Positions 43,104 to 50,682 of a stretch of 60,578 nt of DNA are shown here, piece after piece; position 1 is the stretch's first letter; each line of letters starts with the position of its first letter. The stretch comes from an uncultured Bacteroidales bacterium. GTDB lineage: Bacteria; Bacteroidota; Bacteroidia; Bacteroidales; P3. The stretch covers positions 1 to 60,578 of the forward strand of contig OMWJ01000011.1 of the NCBI GenBank assembly GCA_900314725.1, in the 5' to 3' direction. The notes below the pieces were generated by a model, which saw only the letters and a list, made by a program, of their open reading frames with translations, was not told the origin of the DNA and searched no databases. Made by a program: the position numbers and the translations under genes.

Positions 43104-45770
43104 TCACTCTTTTATTAAATCAACAAAGACTTTTCCCCTATGCTCAAAGTTTTTAAACTGGTCATAACTGCTTGCTGCAGGTGAAAGCAGGACTGATGTT
43201 CCTTTTTCTGCTTTTTGCTTTACCCAAGATGCTATTTCGCTCCAATCATTACTAAGAAGGTAGTCAATATCTGGACTTTTGCTTTTGATAATCTGCAACA
43301 TTCTTTCTCCTGCTTTACCGACAAAAGCGATATGTCTAACCTTATAATCTTCAACTATAGTTCTCAAAGGGTCGTAGTTGATTCCTCTGTCCATACCCCC
43401 AAGTATCAAGGTAGAAACATTTCCCAAAGACTTCAAAGCAGCAATTGTTGCCTGTGGAATAGTGGATATGCTGTCATTATAATAATCCACTCCGTTAATA
43501 TTAGCCACAAACTGAAGCCTATGTTCCAAGCCTTTGAAACTTAGAGCTGAACTTATGGCTTGCTGTTTTGAAAACTCTGGAAGATTTTCCAAGACTTTCA
43601 GTGCTGCAAGTATATTCAGTTTGTTATGAGAACCTTTCAAATACAGAGGTTCTTCAAAAACATAATCCGCTATTGCAAAACCTTGAACATTTTCATCCAA
43701 TGTTAGTTTTTGAAGTTCAAGGTTTGTTTCCGCATCTTCTCTATTATAGATAAATATATCGCTTCTTTTACGACACTTAAACAGATTTAACTTAGCATTC
43801 TTATAGTCCTGATACGAAGTATAGTGGTCAAGATGTTCTTCATATAAATTAAGGAGGACAGAGATAAAAGGAGAACGTTTGATATGCTCCAACTGATGAC
43901 AAGAAAGTTCCAAGACTAATAGAGTTTTTTGATTTATCTGCTCCCAAATATCAAAAAAAGGTATTCCAATATTACCTGCAAGAATCACATTTCTCGTCTG
44001 TTCTTTCAATATTTGATAAACAAGGCTTGTAGTTGTTGATTTGCCCTTTGTTCCGCTTATTCCTATTGACTGATTATGAAACAAACGGAGAAAATAATCA
44101 CATTGGTTAGTTATTTTTTCCTTATCTATATCATGTAAATCTTTAAGGGCTATTCCAGGAGTTAGAAAGATAATATCAGAGTTCTCGTTTATGGTTTTAT
44201 AATCTTCTTGTGAAGTATAGCACACATCATTCTCGGTGTCTAAGTCCAAGAAAGCCTTTTCATTCTTATCAAAAAGAATAAGGGAAGAAAAAGGAAATAA
44301 ATCCTTCATCAAACGATAAGTGCTTCTACCTTCACGACCTAAGCCTAATATTGCAATACGTTTGTTCCTTAACTCTAAAGACAGCTGAGCTTTCTTTGTT
44401 ATTATATAAGGATTATGGAAAATATCTCGCAAATCCTCTGGAAGATTGTGTTCAGTATATTCTTTTTGTAATAAAAAGTCAAAATTCTTGTTAAGGTATT
44501 GTCGTCCTACACTTGTTTTAGTCCAATATTCTAACAGATAAGGAAGTTGTTCGTCAGAATATTTTTTCTGCCGCATTGCAAGAGCGACATTCACTTCCTC
44601 CACAGTGCCGACGCATTCAAAAGGTTTTACTTCTGCAAGTCCAATAAGTTCATTAAACTCTTTCAATAAGCTTTTATCATCAAGTATATCTTTACCAAAA
44701 ACAGAGTTTAATTCCTCCTTATCAATAAAAGGCGACAGAATAATATAAGCAAACAAACACTTAGGGCAATGACCACACCAAATATCTTGCTTACTCCCTA
44801 CATTACAAGACTTGAAAACATCCTTATAATTAAGGTAAGAGAAGATTTGAGCAATGCGAAGTTCAGAGATAGGTCTGAGAAGAGAAAAATATTCAAAATC
44901 TTCTGCAATAAACTCTTTATAATATGCTCTAAAATCGTTCTCAAACTCCAGACTTTTGCTGTATTGATGATTGATTTCATAGCCTTTAACAGTACCTTCG
45001 TTTGCCGAGTTCTCATTTGAAAGAGCAATATATTTCTTTTTTGTCAGAGCGGAGGCAATTAAAGAAGAGAATGCCAGCATTGCTGAGAAAGGAGTATGAC
45101 CATTTAGAAAACCTTTTGCATTTAAATCCAAAAGAGTTTTGTCTATCGTGCGTTTAATAGTGAAACATTCATCCAAAGAAAAACCACCTTTTTCCACACA
45201 AGCTTTTGTTGCACCACGAGAATTGATAATCAAAGGAGTAATATTCTTACCTTTCCCCCTAAGAAGTTCTAAAGAACACACGCTGTCCTTTCCTCCTCCT
45301 ATAGGAACGAGGTATTCTTCTCTGAGATCAAAGACTTGCTTTTTACAGTGTTCTCCCGTGCAGTCAAAGGAGAAAAGTTGATCATTAAAATCCTTTAAAC
45401 CATTCAAATACATAAACTCTCCAAGACCGTTTTTGAAGAGTTTTTTCCAAAAGTCCTGTTGTTTTGTTGTAAGATTTCCGCAATTGATTTGAATAATAGG
45501 AGAACAGAAAGCCTTCCAATAGGAAACAAGTTCTATCATTCCAAGATTAAAAGCAAGAATATTCAGTTGGTTTTCGTCTAAAGTATTGTTGTAAAAATCT
45601 TTGCTCTCAAATATCTGAATAGGAGTAAAGCGATATTCACCACAAGAGAAAAAGAATTGGATTTGCAAACCCTTTTCAGTCTTCTGGGTTTCAAATCTGT
45701 CGTAACAAAAGAGAGGAAACTGTTGCCTTAGTTCTGAAAATTTATGCCTATTGTCTTGGTATTCTGTCAT
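43104..45770 (-). CDS. MurL-like muropeptide epimerase fused to MurD ligase
   Basis: An 888-aa cytoplasmic protein with two enzymes. Residues 1-465 resemble MurL, which turns the terminal L-Glu of UDP-MurNAc-L-Ala-L-Glu into D-Glu using ATP; a PP-loop-like IGGGKDS (157-163), NSRGATKACVEKGGF, SNENSANEGT and CGHCPKC (332-338) are visible. Residues 468-888 are a MurD: Rossmann start RIAILGLGREGRST, ATP loop GTKGKSTTT (572-580), ELSCHQLE, LNLYEEHLDHY, and YYNDSISTIPQAT in place of the common NDSKATN, as expected for the L-Glu-using MurD2 branch. In Xanthomonas the two activities are separate genes, murD2 and murL. Promoter-like TACTTTTG lies at 45789-45796. Assignment rests on motifs and gene logic. 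Confidence 0.8.
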   Translation of the reverse strand: MTEYQDNRHKFSELRQQFPLFCYDRFETQKTEKGLQIQFFFSCGEYRFTPIQIFESKDFYNNTLDENQLNILAFNLGMIELVSYWKAFCSPIIQINCGNLTTKQQDFWKKLFKNGLGEFMYLNGLKDFNDQLFSFDCTGEHCKKQVFDLREEYLVPIGGGKDSVCSLELLRGKGKNITPLIINSRGATKACVEKGGFSLDECFTIKRTIDKTLLDLNAKGFLNGHTPFSAMLAFSSLIASALTKKKYIALSNENSANEGTVKGYEINHQYSKSLEFENDFRAYYKEFIAEDFEYFSLLRPISELRIAQIFSYLNYKDVFKSCNVGSKQDIWCGHCPKCLFAYIILSPFIDKEELNSVFGKDILDDKSLLKEFNELIGLAEVKPFECVGTVEEVNVALAMRQKKYSDEQLPYLLEYWTKTSVGRQYLNKNFDFLLQKEYTEHNLPEDLRDIFHNPYIITKKAQLSLELRNKRIAILGLGREGRSTYRLMKDLFPFSSLILFDKNEKAFLDLDTENDVCYTSQEDYKTINENSDIIFLTPGIALKDLHDIDKEKITNQCDYFLRLFHNQSIGISGTKGKSTTTSLVYQILKEQTRNVILAGNIGIPFFDIWEQINQKTLLVLELSCHQLEHIKRSPFISVLLNLYEEHLDHYTSYQDYKNAKLNLFKCRKRSDIFIYNREDAETNLELQKLTLDENVQGFAIADYVFEEPLYLKGSHNKLNILAALKVLENLPEFSKQQAISSALSFKGLEHRLQFVANINGVDYYNDSISTIPQATIAALKSLGNVSTLILGGMDRGINYDPLRTIVEDYKVRHIAFVGKAGERMLQIIKSKSPDIDYLLSNDWSEIASWVKQKAEKGTSVLLSPAASSYDQFKNFEHRGKVFVDLIKE

Positions 45771-45788
45771 TGCTTACTATATTTTTTG

Positions 45789-45796
45789 CAAAAGTA
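45789..45796 (-). promoter_or_regulatory. -7 element of the MurL-MurD fusion gene
   Basis: TACTTTTG on the minus strand fits TAnnTTTG, 18 nt before the ATG at 45770. A TTTG is present 24 nt upstream (45821-45824), further than usual. Confidence 0.5.
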
Positions 45797-45874
45797 ATAT
45801 TTTATTTTAGGATAACTCCACAAATCACAGTCTTTTTTCTACAACAGAAAACAAAAATACAATGCGTACAAACA

Positions 45875-45980
45875 GTAAAAAGAGTTGATAAAAAAAGAGT
45901 TGATCTTTTTTTCTAAAGTCTTGATGTTTATATGCAAAAGAGTTGGTTTTAAAAATTTAAAACCAACTCTTTTTTTAGCA
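45875..45980. repeat. Intergenic A/T mini-repeat array D
   Basis: Units read AAAAAGAGTTGAT (45877-45891), AAAAGAGTTGATC with a T-run (45893-45913), AAGTCTTGATGTTT (45916-45929) and then a perfect hairpin AAAAGAGTTGGTTTT (45936-45950) / AAAACCAACTCTTTT (45958-45972). Relative to arrays B and C it is inverted: 45893-45927 read in reverse matches 19411-19445 at 32 of 35 positions. It lies between the 5' end of the MurL-MurD fusion and the tRNA-Val terminator. Confidence 0.78.
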
Positions 45981-46020
45981 AAATCAAATATTGATATAAC
46001 AACTTGATTTATAAAATAAT

Positions 46021-46054
46021 AAAGGTCTCGCAAAATTACTTTCGCAAGACCTTT
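46021..46054 (-). terminator. Terminator of tRNA-Val
   Basis: AAAGGTCTCGC (46021-46031) pairs with GCAAGACCTTT (46044-46054) with one mismatch; on the minus strand it is followed by ATTATTTTAT. It starts 3 nt after the encoded CCA. Confidence 0.8.
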
Positions 46055-46056
46055 AT

Positions 46057-46134
46057 TGGTGGGAGTAATAGGAGTCGAACCTATGACCCTCTGCTTGTAA
46101 GGCAGATGCTCTAAACCAACTGAGCTATACTCCC
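46057..46134 (-). tRNA. tRNA-Val (TAC anticodon), CCA encoded
   Basis: Cloverleaf: acceptor GGGAGTA / TACTCCC, D-arm GCTC-GAGC with loop AGTTGGTTTA, anticodon stem TCTGC / GCAGA with loop CTTACAA (anticodon TAC), T-arm ATAGG / CCTAT with TTCGACT, discriminator A. The CCA is encoded (46057-46059), unlike the Lys and Thr genes here. It stands alone. Confidence 0.96.
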
Positions 46135-46291
46135 GAATGAAAATTATGAACTTTTGCAATTGAGAGTCTATAAACAACTCCCCCTTGAATTGCGTTTGCA
46201 AAATTACAATCAAATTTATTACTGACCAAAAAAAATCATAAAAAAATGTTAAAAAAATTGCATCTATTTTAATAAAAGTCTGATTATTAAC

Positions 46292-47512
46292 CTAATCAAA
46301 AGAGAGATTTTTTACAGGATTTATCTTATTTATGCTTCTTGCAGGCAAAAGAAGACAGATAAGACAGACTACAAACACACCCATATTTATTAGCAAGATA
46401 TGCAAGATATTTATATTTATCGGAACGGTGCTAAGGTAATAGCTTGCCTTGTCTAATGAAATTATATGGAAGTATTTCTGTATAAGTTCCAAACCAATGG
46501 CAAAAACATTTCCCAACAAAATACCGTAAAGGATGACGTAGCCTATTTTATATAGGAATATCTTTATTATTGAAGCGTTTTTGGTGCCGAAACTTTTAAG
46601 GACTCCTATCATTTTTTTCTTTTCAAATATCATTATCAGCATTATAGAAGAAAGAGTTACGACTGAGACCAAAATCATCACAAGTATAATCATCACAACA
46701 TTACTATCCAAAAGGTTCAGCCAAGAGAAAAGATTAGGTTCCAAATCCGTTATAGGCATAATGCTTTTGTCTTGTCCTATTGTGTAGTATATCTCTTGTG
46801 AAGCCTTTCTAAGTGAAGAAAAATCCTTAAGCATCACTTCATAACACGAAAACATATCATCTTCAACAGAAAAGATATTCTTTAAAACACTCATATCACA
46901 TACAAGAAAATTCTCGTCATACTCTCCCAAACCTGTATCATACACTCCACTAACATAAAAGTTCTTGGCTCTATAAGAGTTATTGACGTAGAAATAAATT
47001 TTTATCTTGTCATTAAGTTTGATTTTAAGTTTATCTTTTATGGTTTTGGAAACAAGTATTTCTTGTTTGCTTTCTTTATTCAGACTTGGGAACTTACCTT
47101 CAACAATATTATCAGTGAAGAAAGTTTTATCGTATGAAGAATCTACACCTTTGCATATTACGCCCTGAAAATCCTCTTTATTTATCAGCACACCGCCTCG
47201 AGAAAAGACAGGATAGAGAGTTTTAACGTTTTTGTTGTTCAGTATCTGTTGCTTTTCTAATGAAGAAAGACTCATCAGGGAATTATCTTCTAAGACTGCA
47301 TTTGTAGAATATTGTGTTATTTGAATGTGGGAAGAGAAGCCTGCTATCTTGCTTTTTATCTCTTTCTTAAAACCTTGCAAAACGCTAACAGATATAAGCA
47401 TAACTGCGACGGAAAGCATAATGGTTATCTGTGCTATCCTTATTATCGGACGAGTAAAGTTCTTATCCTTGTGTTTTATTAAGCGTTTTGCTACGTAGTA
47501 TTCAAAATTCAT
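46292..47512 (-). CDS. LolC/LolE-like ABC transporter permease
   Basis: A 406-aa inner-membrane protein when started at ATG 47510-47512 (MNFEYYVAKRLIKHKDKNFTRP), chosen because the promoter element 47518-47525 lies inside the longer frame. One N-terminal helix (IMLSVAVMLISVSVLQGF) is followed by a periplasmic MacB-like domain (residues about 50-260: GFSSHIQITQYS, VKTLYPVFSRGGVL) and three C-terminal FtsX helices. This matches LolC/E, which extract outer-membrane lipoproteins from the inner membrane with ATPase LolD, not present here. The near-zero leader suggests a leaderless mRNA. Confidence 0.85.
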   Translation of the reverse strand: MNFEYYVAKRLIKHKDKNFTRPIIRIAQITIMLSVAVMLISVSVLQGFKKEIKSKIAGFSSHIQITQYSTNAVLEDNSLMSLSSLEKQQILNNKNVKTLYPVFSRGGVLINKEDFQGVICKGVDSSYDKTFFTDNIVEGKFPSLNKESKQEILVSKTIKDKLKIKLNDKIKIYFYVNNSYRAKNFYVSGVYDTGLGEYDENFLVCDMSVLKNIFSVEDDMFSCYEVMLKDFSSLRKASQEIYYTIGQDKSIMPITDLEPNLFSWLNLLDSNVVMIILVMILVSVVTLSSIMLIMIFEKKKMIGVLKSFGTKNASIIKIFLYKIGYVILYGILLGNVFAIGLELIQKYFHIISLDKASYYLSTVPININILHILLINMGVFVVCLICLLLPARSINKINPVKNLSFD

Positions 47513-47517
47513 AGGTG

Positions 47518-47525
47518 CAAAATTA
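47518..47525 (-). promoter_or_regulatory. -7 element at the start codon of the LolC/E-like gene
   Basis: TAATTTTG on the minus strand is followed by only CACCT before the ATG at 47512. Transcription would start at or within a base or two of the start codon. The upstream TTTG element is not clear. Confidence 0.5.
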
Positions 47526-47636
47526 CAAAAATTCTCCCATATTCTCATATTATAACATTTATTCTATTGCCATTAATTCTATAATAATTCAAACAAATTA
47601 ATGGCAATTATGAATTAGTGTTTATGGTTTTTTGTT

Positions 47637-47644
47637 TAATTTTG
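47637..47644 (+). promoter_or_regulatory. -7 element of mnmG
   Basis: TAATTTTG fits TAnnTTTG and lies 15 nt before the chosen mnmG start at 47660, supporting that start over the ATG at 47618. Confidence 0.55.
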
Positions 47645-47659
47645 CAAAAATTTTGTTCT

Positions 47660-49537
47660 ATGGATAAAGAATTTGATGTTATTGTTGTTGGTGGTGGTCA
47701 TGCCGGTTGCGAAGCTTCATTTGTTGCAAGCAAAATGGGAGCTAATGTTCTTCTTATTACACAAAATCTCACTTGCATTGCTGCTCTTTCCTGCAATCCT
47801 GCTATGGGTGGTGTTGCAAAAGGACAGATAGTAAGAGAAATAGATGCCATGGGAGGCTACAGTGGTTTGAATACTGACAACAATACTCTTCAATTTCGTA
47901 TGCTAAATGCTTCAAAAGGGGCTGCAATGTGGTCTCCAAGGGCTCAAGTTGATAATGTTATGTTCCCTATTGGTTGGAGAAGACAATTAGAGCAAATGCC
48001 TACGCTTTCAATGTGGCAAGATGAGGTTACAGATATTATGATAAAAGGAGATAGAGTTGAAGGCGTTAGAACAAAACTCGGGCTTACCTTTAAAGCAAAA
48101 GCTGTTGTGCTTACCAATGGTACTTTTCTTAGTGGCAGAATACACGTTGGCAAAGTCAATTATGAAGGTGGTCGTTTAGGAGAAGAGGCTGCGGTGTCTT
48201 TATCCAAACAACTAAAAGACTTGGGATTTATTGTAGAAAAACTAAAGACTGGAACGCCTATGAGAGTAGAAGGTAAAAGTATTGACTTTTCTCTTCTTAC
48301 AGAACAAAAAGGCGATGAACAACCAGGCAAGTTTTCCTATCTAACCCAAAGAAGAAAACCTTTGGAACAACATTCTTGTTTCCTTGCCTATACAAGTGAA
48401 AAGGTACATGATATTTTAAGGACGGGCTTCAAAGACTCTCCCATGTTTCAAGGAAGAATACAGGGAAAAGGACCAAGATATTGTCCTTCCATTGAAGATA
48501 AGATAGAAAGATTTTCAGAAAAAGACCATCATCAACTGTTTATAGAACCAGAATCTCTTTACACAGACCTTTATTATGTTAATGGATTTTCTTCTTCTCT
48601 TCCTTTGGATATACAATATAAGGCTCTAAGAGAAATCATCGGCTTCAAAAATGCTAAGATTGTACGTCCTGGTTATGCTATTGAGTATGATTACTTCCCT
48701 CCTACTCAACTTAAAGCGACCTTAGAAACAAAACAGATAGAAAACCTTTATTTTGCTGGTCAGATAAATGGTACAACAGGCTATGAAGAAGCAGCCTGCC
48801 AAGGAATGATGGCAAGTATTAATGCTGTTTTAAAGATAAGAGAACAAGAGCCTCTGGTTTTAAAACGTAGTGAAGCGTATATAGGTGTTCTTATTGACGA
48901 TTTGGTTACAAAAGGTGTGGATGAACCTTATAGAATGTTCACCTCAAGAGCAGAATACCGTATCCTTCTTAGACAAGATAACGCTGACGAAAGACTTACA
49001 GAAAAATCTTTCCTTATAGGCTTGGCTGAAAAAGAACGTATGAAACTTTTGGAGAAAAAACTATCAAGCACCAACAATATAATTGATTATATCTCCAAAA
49101 CCAATGTGCAACCACAAGAGATTAACTCTACATTGGAAAATCTTTCTACCCCTAATCTTGTCAGACCAGATAAGATAGCACATCTTCTTGTTCGTCCTCA
49201 AGTAAGATTGGGAGACTTGTTGCCTGCTTTACCTGTTTTAAAGCAAAAGTTTGACGCTCTTCCTCTTTATATAAGAAAAGAAGTAAAGACTCTTACAGAA
49301 ATAAAAGTAAAATATGCCTCTTATATTATAAAGGAGCAGGAGGTTGTTGATAGAATAAATAAATACGAGAACCTGTTTATTAAAGAAGATTTTGATTATA
49401 ACAGTTTAAAGTCTTTATCTTTTGAAGCAAGGGAAAAATTGTCTAAAATTCGTCCTAAAACAATAGCACAAGCATCTCGTATCAGTGGTGTCTCTCCTGC
49501 AGATATTTCAGTTTTGGTCTTATATATATCAAAATAG
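47660..49537 (+). CDS. mnmG: tRNA uridine-34 5-carboxymethylaminomethyl modification enzyme MnmG (GidA)
   Basis: A 625-aa FAD enzyme starting MDKEFDVIVVGGGHAGCEAS. The frame is open to an ATG at 47618, but the promoter-like element at 47637 lies between, so 47660 is preferred. The FAD Rossmann motif is GGGHAGCEA; other family motifs are CNPAMGGVAKGQIVREIDA, MRVEGKSIDFS, YCPSIEDKI, ERFSEKDHHQLFIEPE and the helical C-terminal domain. With MnmE it modifies the wobble uridine of several tRNAs. The gene ends at a hairpin shared with the opposing LysE-type gene. Confidence 0.96.
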   Translation: MDKEFDVIVVGGGHAGCEASFVASKMGANVLLITQNLTCIAALSCNPAMGGVAKGQIVREIDAMGGYSGLNTDNNTLQFRMLNASKGAAMWSPRAQVDNVMFPIGWRRQLEQMPTLSMWQDEVTDIMIKGDRVEGVRTKLGLTFKAKAVVLTNGTFLSGRIHVGKVNYEGGRLGEEAAVSLSKQLKDLGFIVEKLKTGTPMRVEGKSIDFSLLTEQKGDEQPGKFSYLTQRRKPLEQHSCFLAYTSEKVHDILRTGFKDSPMFQGRIQGKGPRYCPSIEDKIERFSEKDHHQLFIEPESLYTDLYYVNGFSSSLPLDIQYKALREIIGFKNAKIVRPGYAIEYDYFPPTQLKATLETKQIENLYFAGQINGTTGYEEAACQGMMASINAVLKIREQEPLVLKRSEAYIGVLIDDLVTKGVDEPYRMFTSRAEYRILLRQDNADERLTEKSFLIGLAEKERMKLLEKKLSSTNNIIDYISKTNVQPQEINSTLENLSTPNLVRPDKIAHLLVRPQVRLGDLLPALPVLKQKFDALPLYIRKEVKTLTEIKVKYASYIIKEQEVVDRINKYENLFIKEDFDYNSLKSLSFEAREKLSKIRPKTIAQASRISGVSPADISVLVLYISK

Positions 49538-49575
49538 CTTGCTAAAAGATTAACAAGCATAACCTTTATGATAAT

Positions 49576-49601
49576 ATTCACTAAAAAAATACTTAGTGAA
49601 T
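49576..49601. terminator. Bidirectional terminator between mnmG and the LysE-type gene
   Basis: ATTCACTAA (49576-49584) pairs perfectly with TTAGTGAAT (49593-49601). The right arm includes the stop codon of the opposing LysE-family gene. A/T-rich sequence on both sides allows it to serve both transcripts. Confidence 0.65.
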
Positions 49602-50243
49602 GTTATTTATAATATTTGTTTTTTCGGGTAAAAAAGTTGCTATCGCAAGATAAATACCAAAGATGATAATTATTATTCCTACTACCCTATTTATTATTGT
49701 AATAACATTATCGGTAAGAAAACGTTTCAGTTCGTGCGACACTTTACACTTCAACAAATCCATTCCTAAATTGGTTATAAGAATAGATACGAGAAATGTT
49801 ATCTGCTCTTTTGATGTGTTATAACTATTAGCAACACTAACAGGAATAAGCCAATAAAGCCATGTCCCTATATTTGCTATATTAAACAGAAAACCTTTGG
49901 CAATATATTTAAGTTGAAATTTTGAAACTGTTTCCAAGTTTCTTTTCTTTGGGGTTTTGTGTTTGCGTGTTGCTGTGTAGATGCCAAAAACTACAATAAT
50001 TATTCCTCCAAGTATAGATGATATTTTGCGTGCCTCTCCTGTTTCAAAAAAAGTAGAAACTCCATACCAGGCAACAAAAACCATAAAAACATCACTTAAA
50101 GAAATTCCCAATGCAAGATGAGAACCCGAACGAAATCCCTTAGCGATGCTTGTTTGTAACAAAGAAAAAAAAGCAGGTCCAATCATTAAGGATAATGTAA
50201 GACCAAAAAGTATTCCTTGTGTAAATATATGAAACAGATTCAT
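49593..50243 (-). CDS. LysE/RhtB-family amino-acid exporter
   Basis: A 216-aa inner-membrane protein with six hydrophobic segments. The N-terminal GLTLSLMIGPAFFSLLQTSIAKGFRSG has the family's conserved GP and following helix, and an IANIGTWLYWL segment lies in the middle. The family exports basic or small amino acids or related metabolites; the substrate is unknown. Promoter: TTTG (50301-50304), 19 nt, TAATTTTG (50274-50281). It is a single gene converging on mnmG. Confidence 0.88.
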   Translation of the reverse strand: MNLFHIFTQGILFGLTLSLMIGPAFFSLLQTSIAKGFRSGSHLALGISLSDVFMVFVAWYGVSTFFETGEARKISSILGGIIIVVFGIYTATRKHKTPKKRNLETVSKFQLKYIAKGFLFNIANIGTWLYWLIPVSVANSYNTSKEQITFLVSILITNLGMDLLKCKVSHELKRFLTDNVITIINRVVGIIIIIFGIYLAIATFLPEKTNIINNIH

Positions 50244-50273
50244 TGCTAAATAATTTCTTTTTGTTTAAGTGTG

Positions 50274-50304
50274 CAAAATTATATATTTTATGATAAATAA
50301 CAAA
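50274..50304 (-). promoter_or_regulatory. Promoter of the LysE-type gene
   Basis: On the minus strand TTTG (50301-50304), exactly 19 nt, then TAATTTTG (50274-50281), a perfect consensus arrangement. Confidence 0.75.
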
Positions 50305-50388
50305 ACTTTTTTCTTCTCTATTTTCAATTTGTTATATGAAATATTGGCTTCTTTTTTTGTGAATTGGATAAAATATAATATTTTTGCA

Positions 50389-50396
50389 CAGCATTT
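50389..50396 (+). promoter_or_regulatory. -7 element upstream of the small membrane protein gene and dnaG
   Basis: TATTTTTG fits TAnnTTTG, 15 nt before the ATG at 50412. A TTG lies 22 nt upstream (50364-50366). Confidence 0.5.
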
Positions 50397-50411
50397 ATTT
50401 GATTTGAAGAA

Positions 50412-50651
50412 ATGAAAGAATTATTATTGGTATTAGTCATCTGTGTTATTTTACTTGCAATATGTCTTTTGCTGTTTGCTGTAAAGATTCTGATAAAAAA
50501 GAACGGAGAATTCAAACGCCATTGTGCTTCTTTTGACCCTTACACAGGAGATAGAACAAACTGCGTCTGTGGAAATACTAATGTATTTACTTCCAAATGC
50601 AAAAGCAATAAGCATTCTGTTTTGGAAATAGATCCTGATTTATTGCATTAG
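50412..50651 (+). CDS. Conserved small membrane protein of Bacteroidota
   Basis: A 79-aa protein: one N-terminal transmembrane helix (LLLVLVICVILLAICLLLFAV, about residues 4-24), then FKRHCASFDPYTGDRTNCVCGN with three cysteines that could bind metal. I recognise the FKRHC..DPYTG...CVCG pattern from small conserved Bacteroidota proteins of unknown function. It lies 31 nt before dnaG and shares its promoter. Confidence 0.75.
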   Translation: MKELLLVLVICVILLAICLLLFAVKILIKKNGEFKRHCASFDPYTGDRTNCVCGNTNVFTSKCKSNKHSVLEIDPDLLH

Positions 50652-50682
50652 TCTTTTTTCTCTTATATATAATAATGTATTA

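Noticed and set aside
45839-46213. Open frame of 124 codons on the minus strand
   Set aside because: It runs through tRNA-Val, its terminator and array D; the reading frame is a by-product of those elements.
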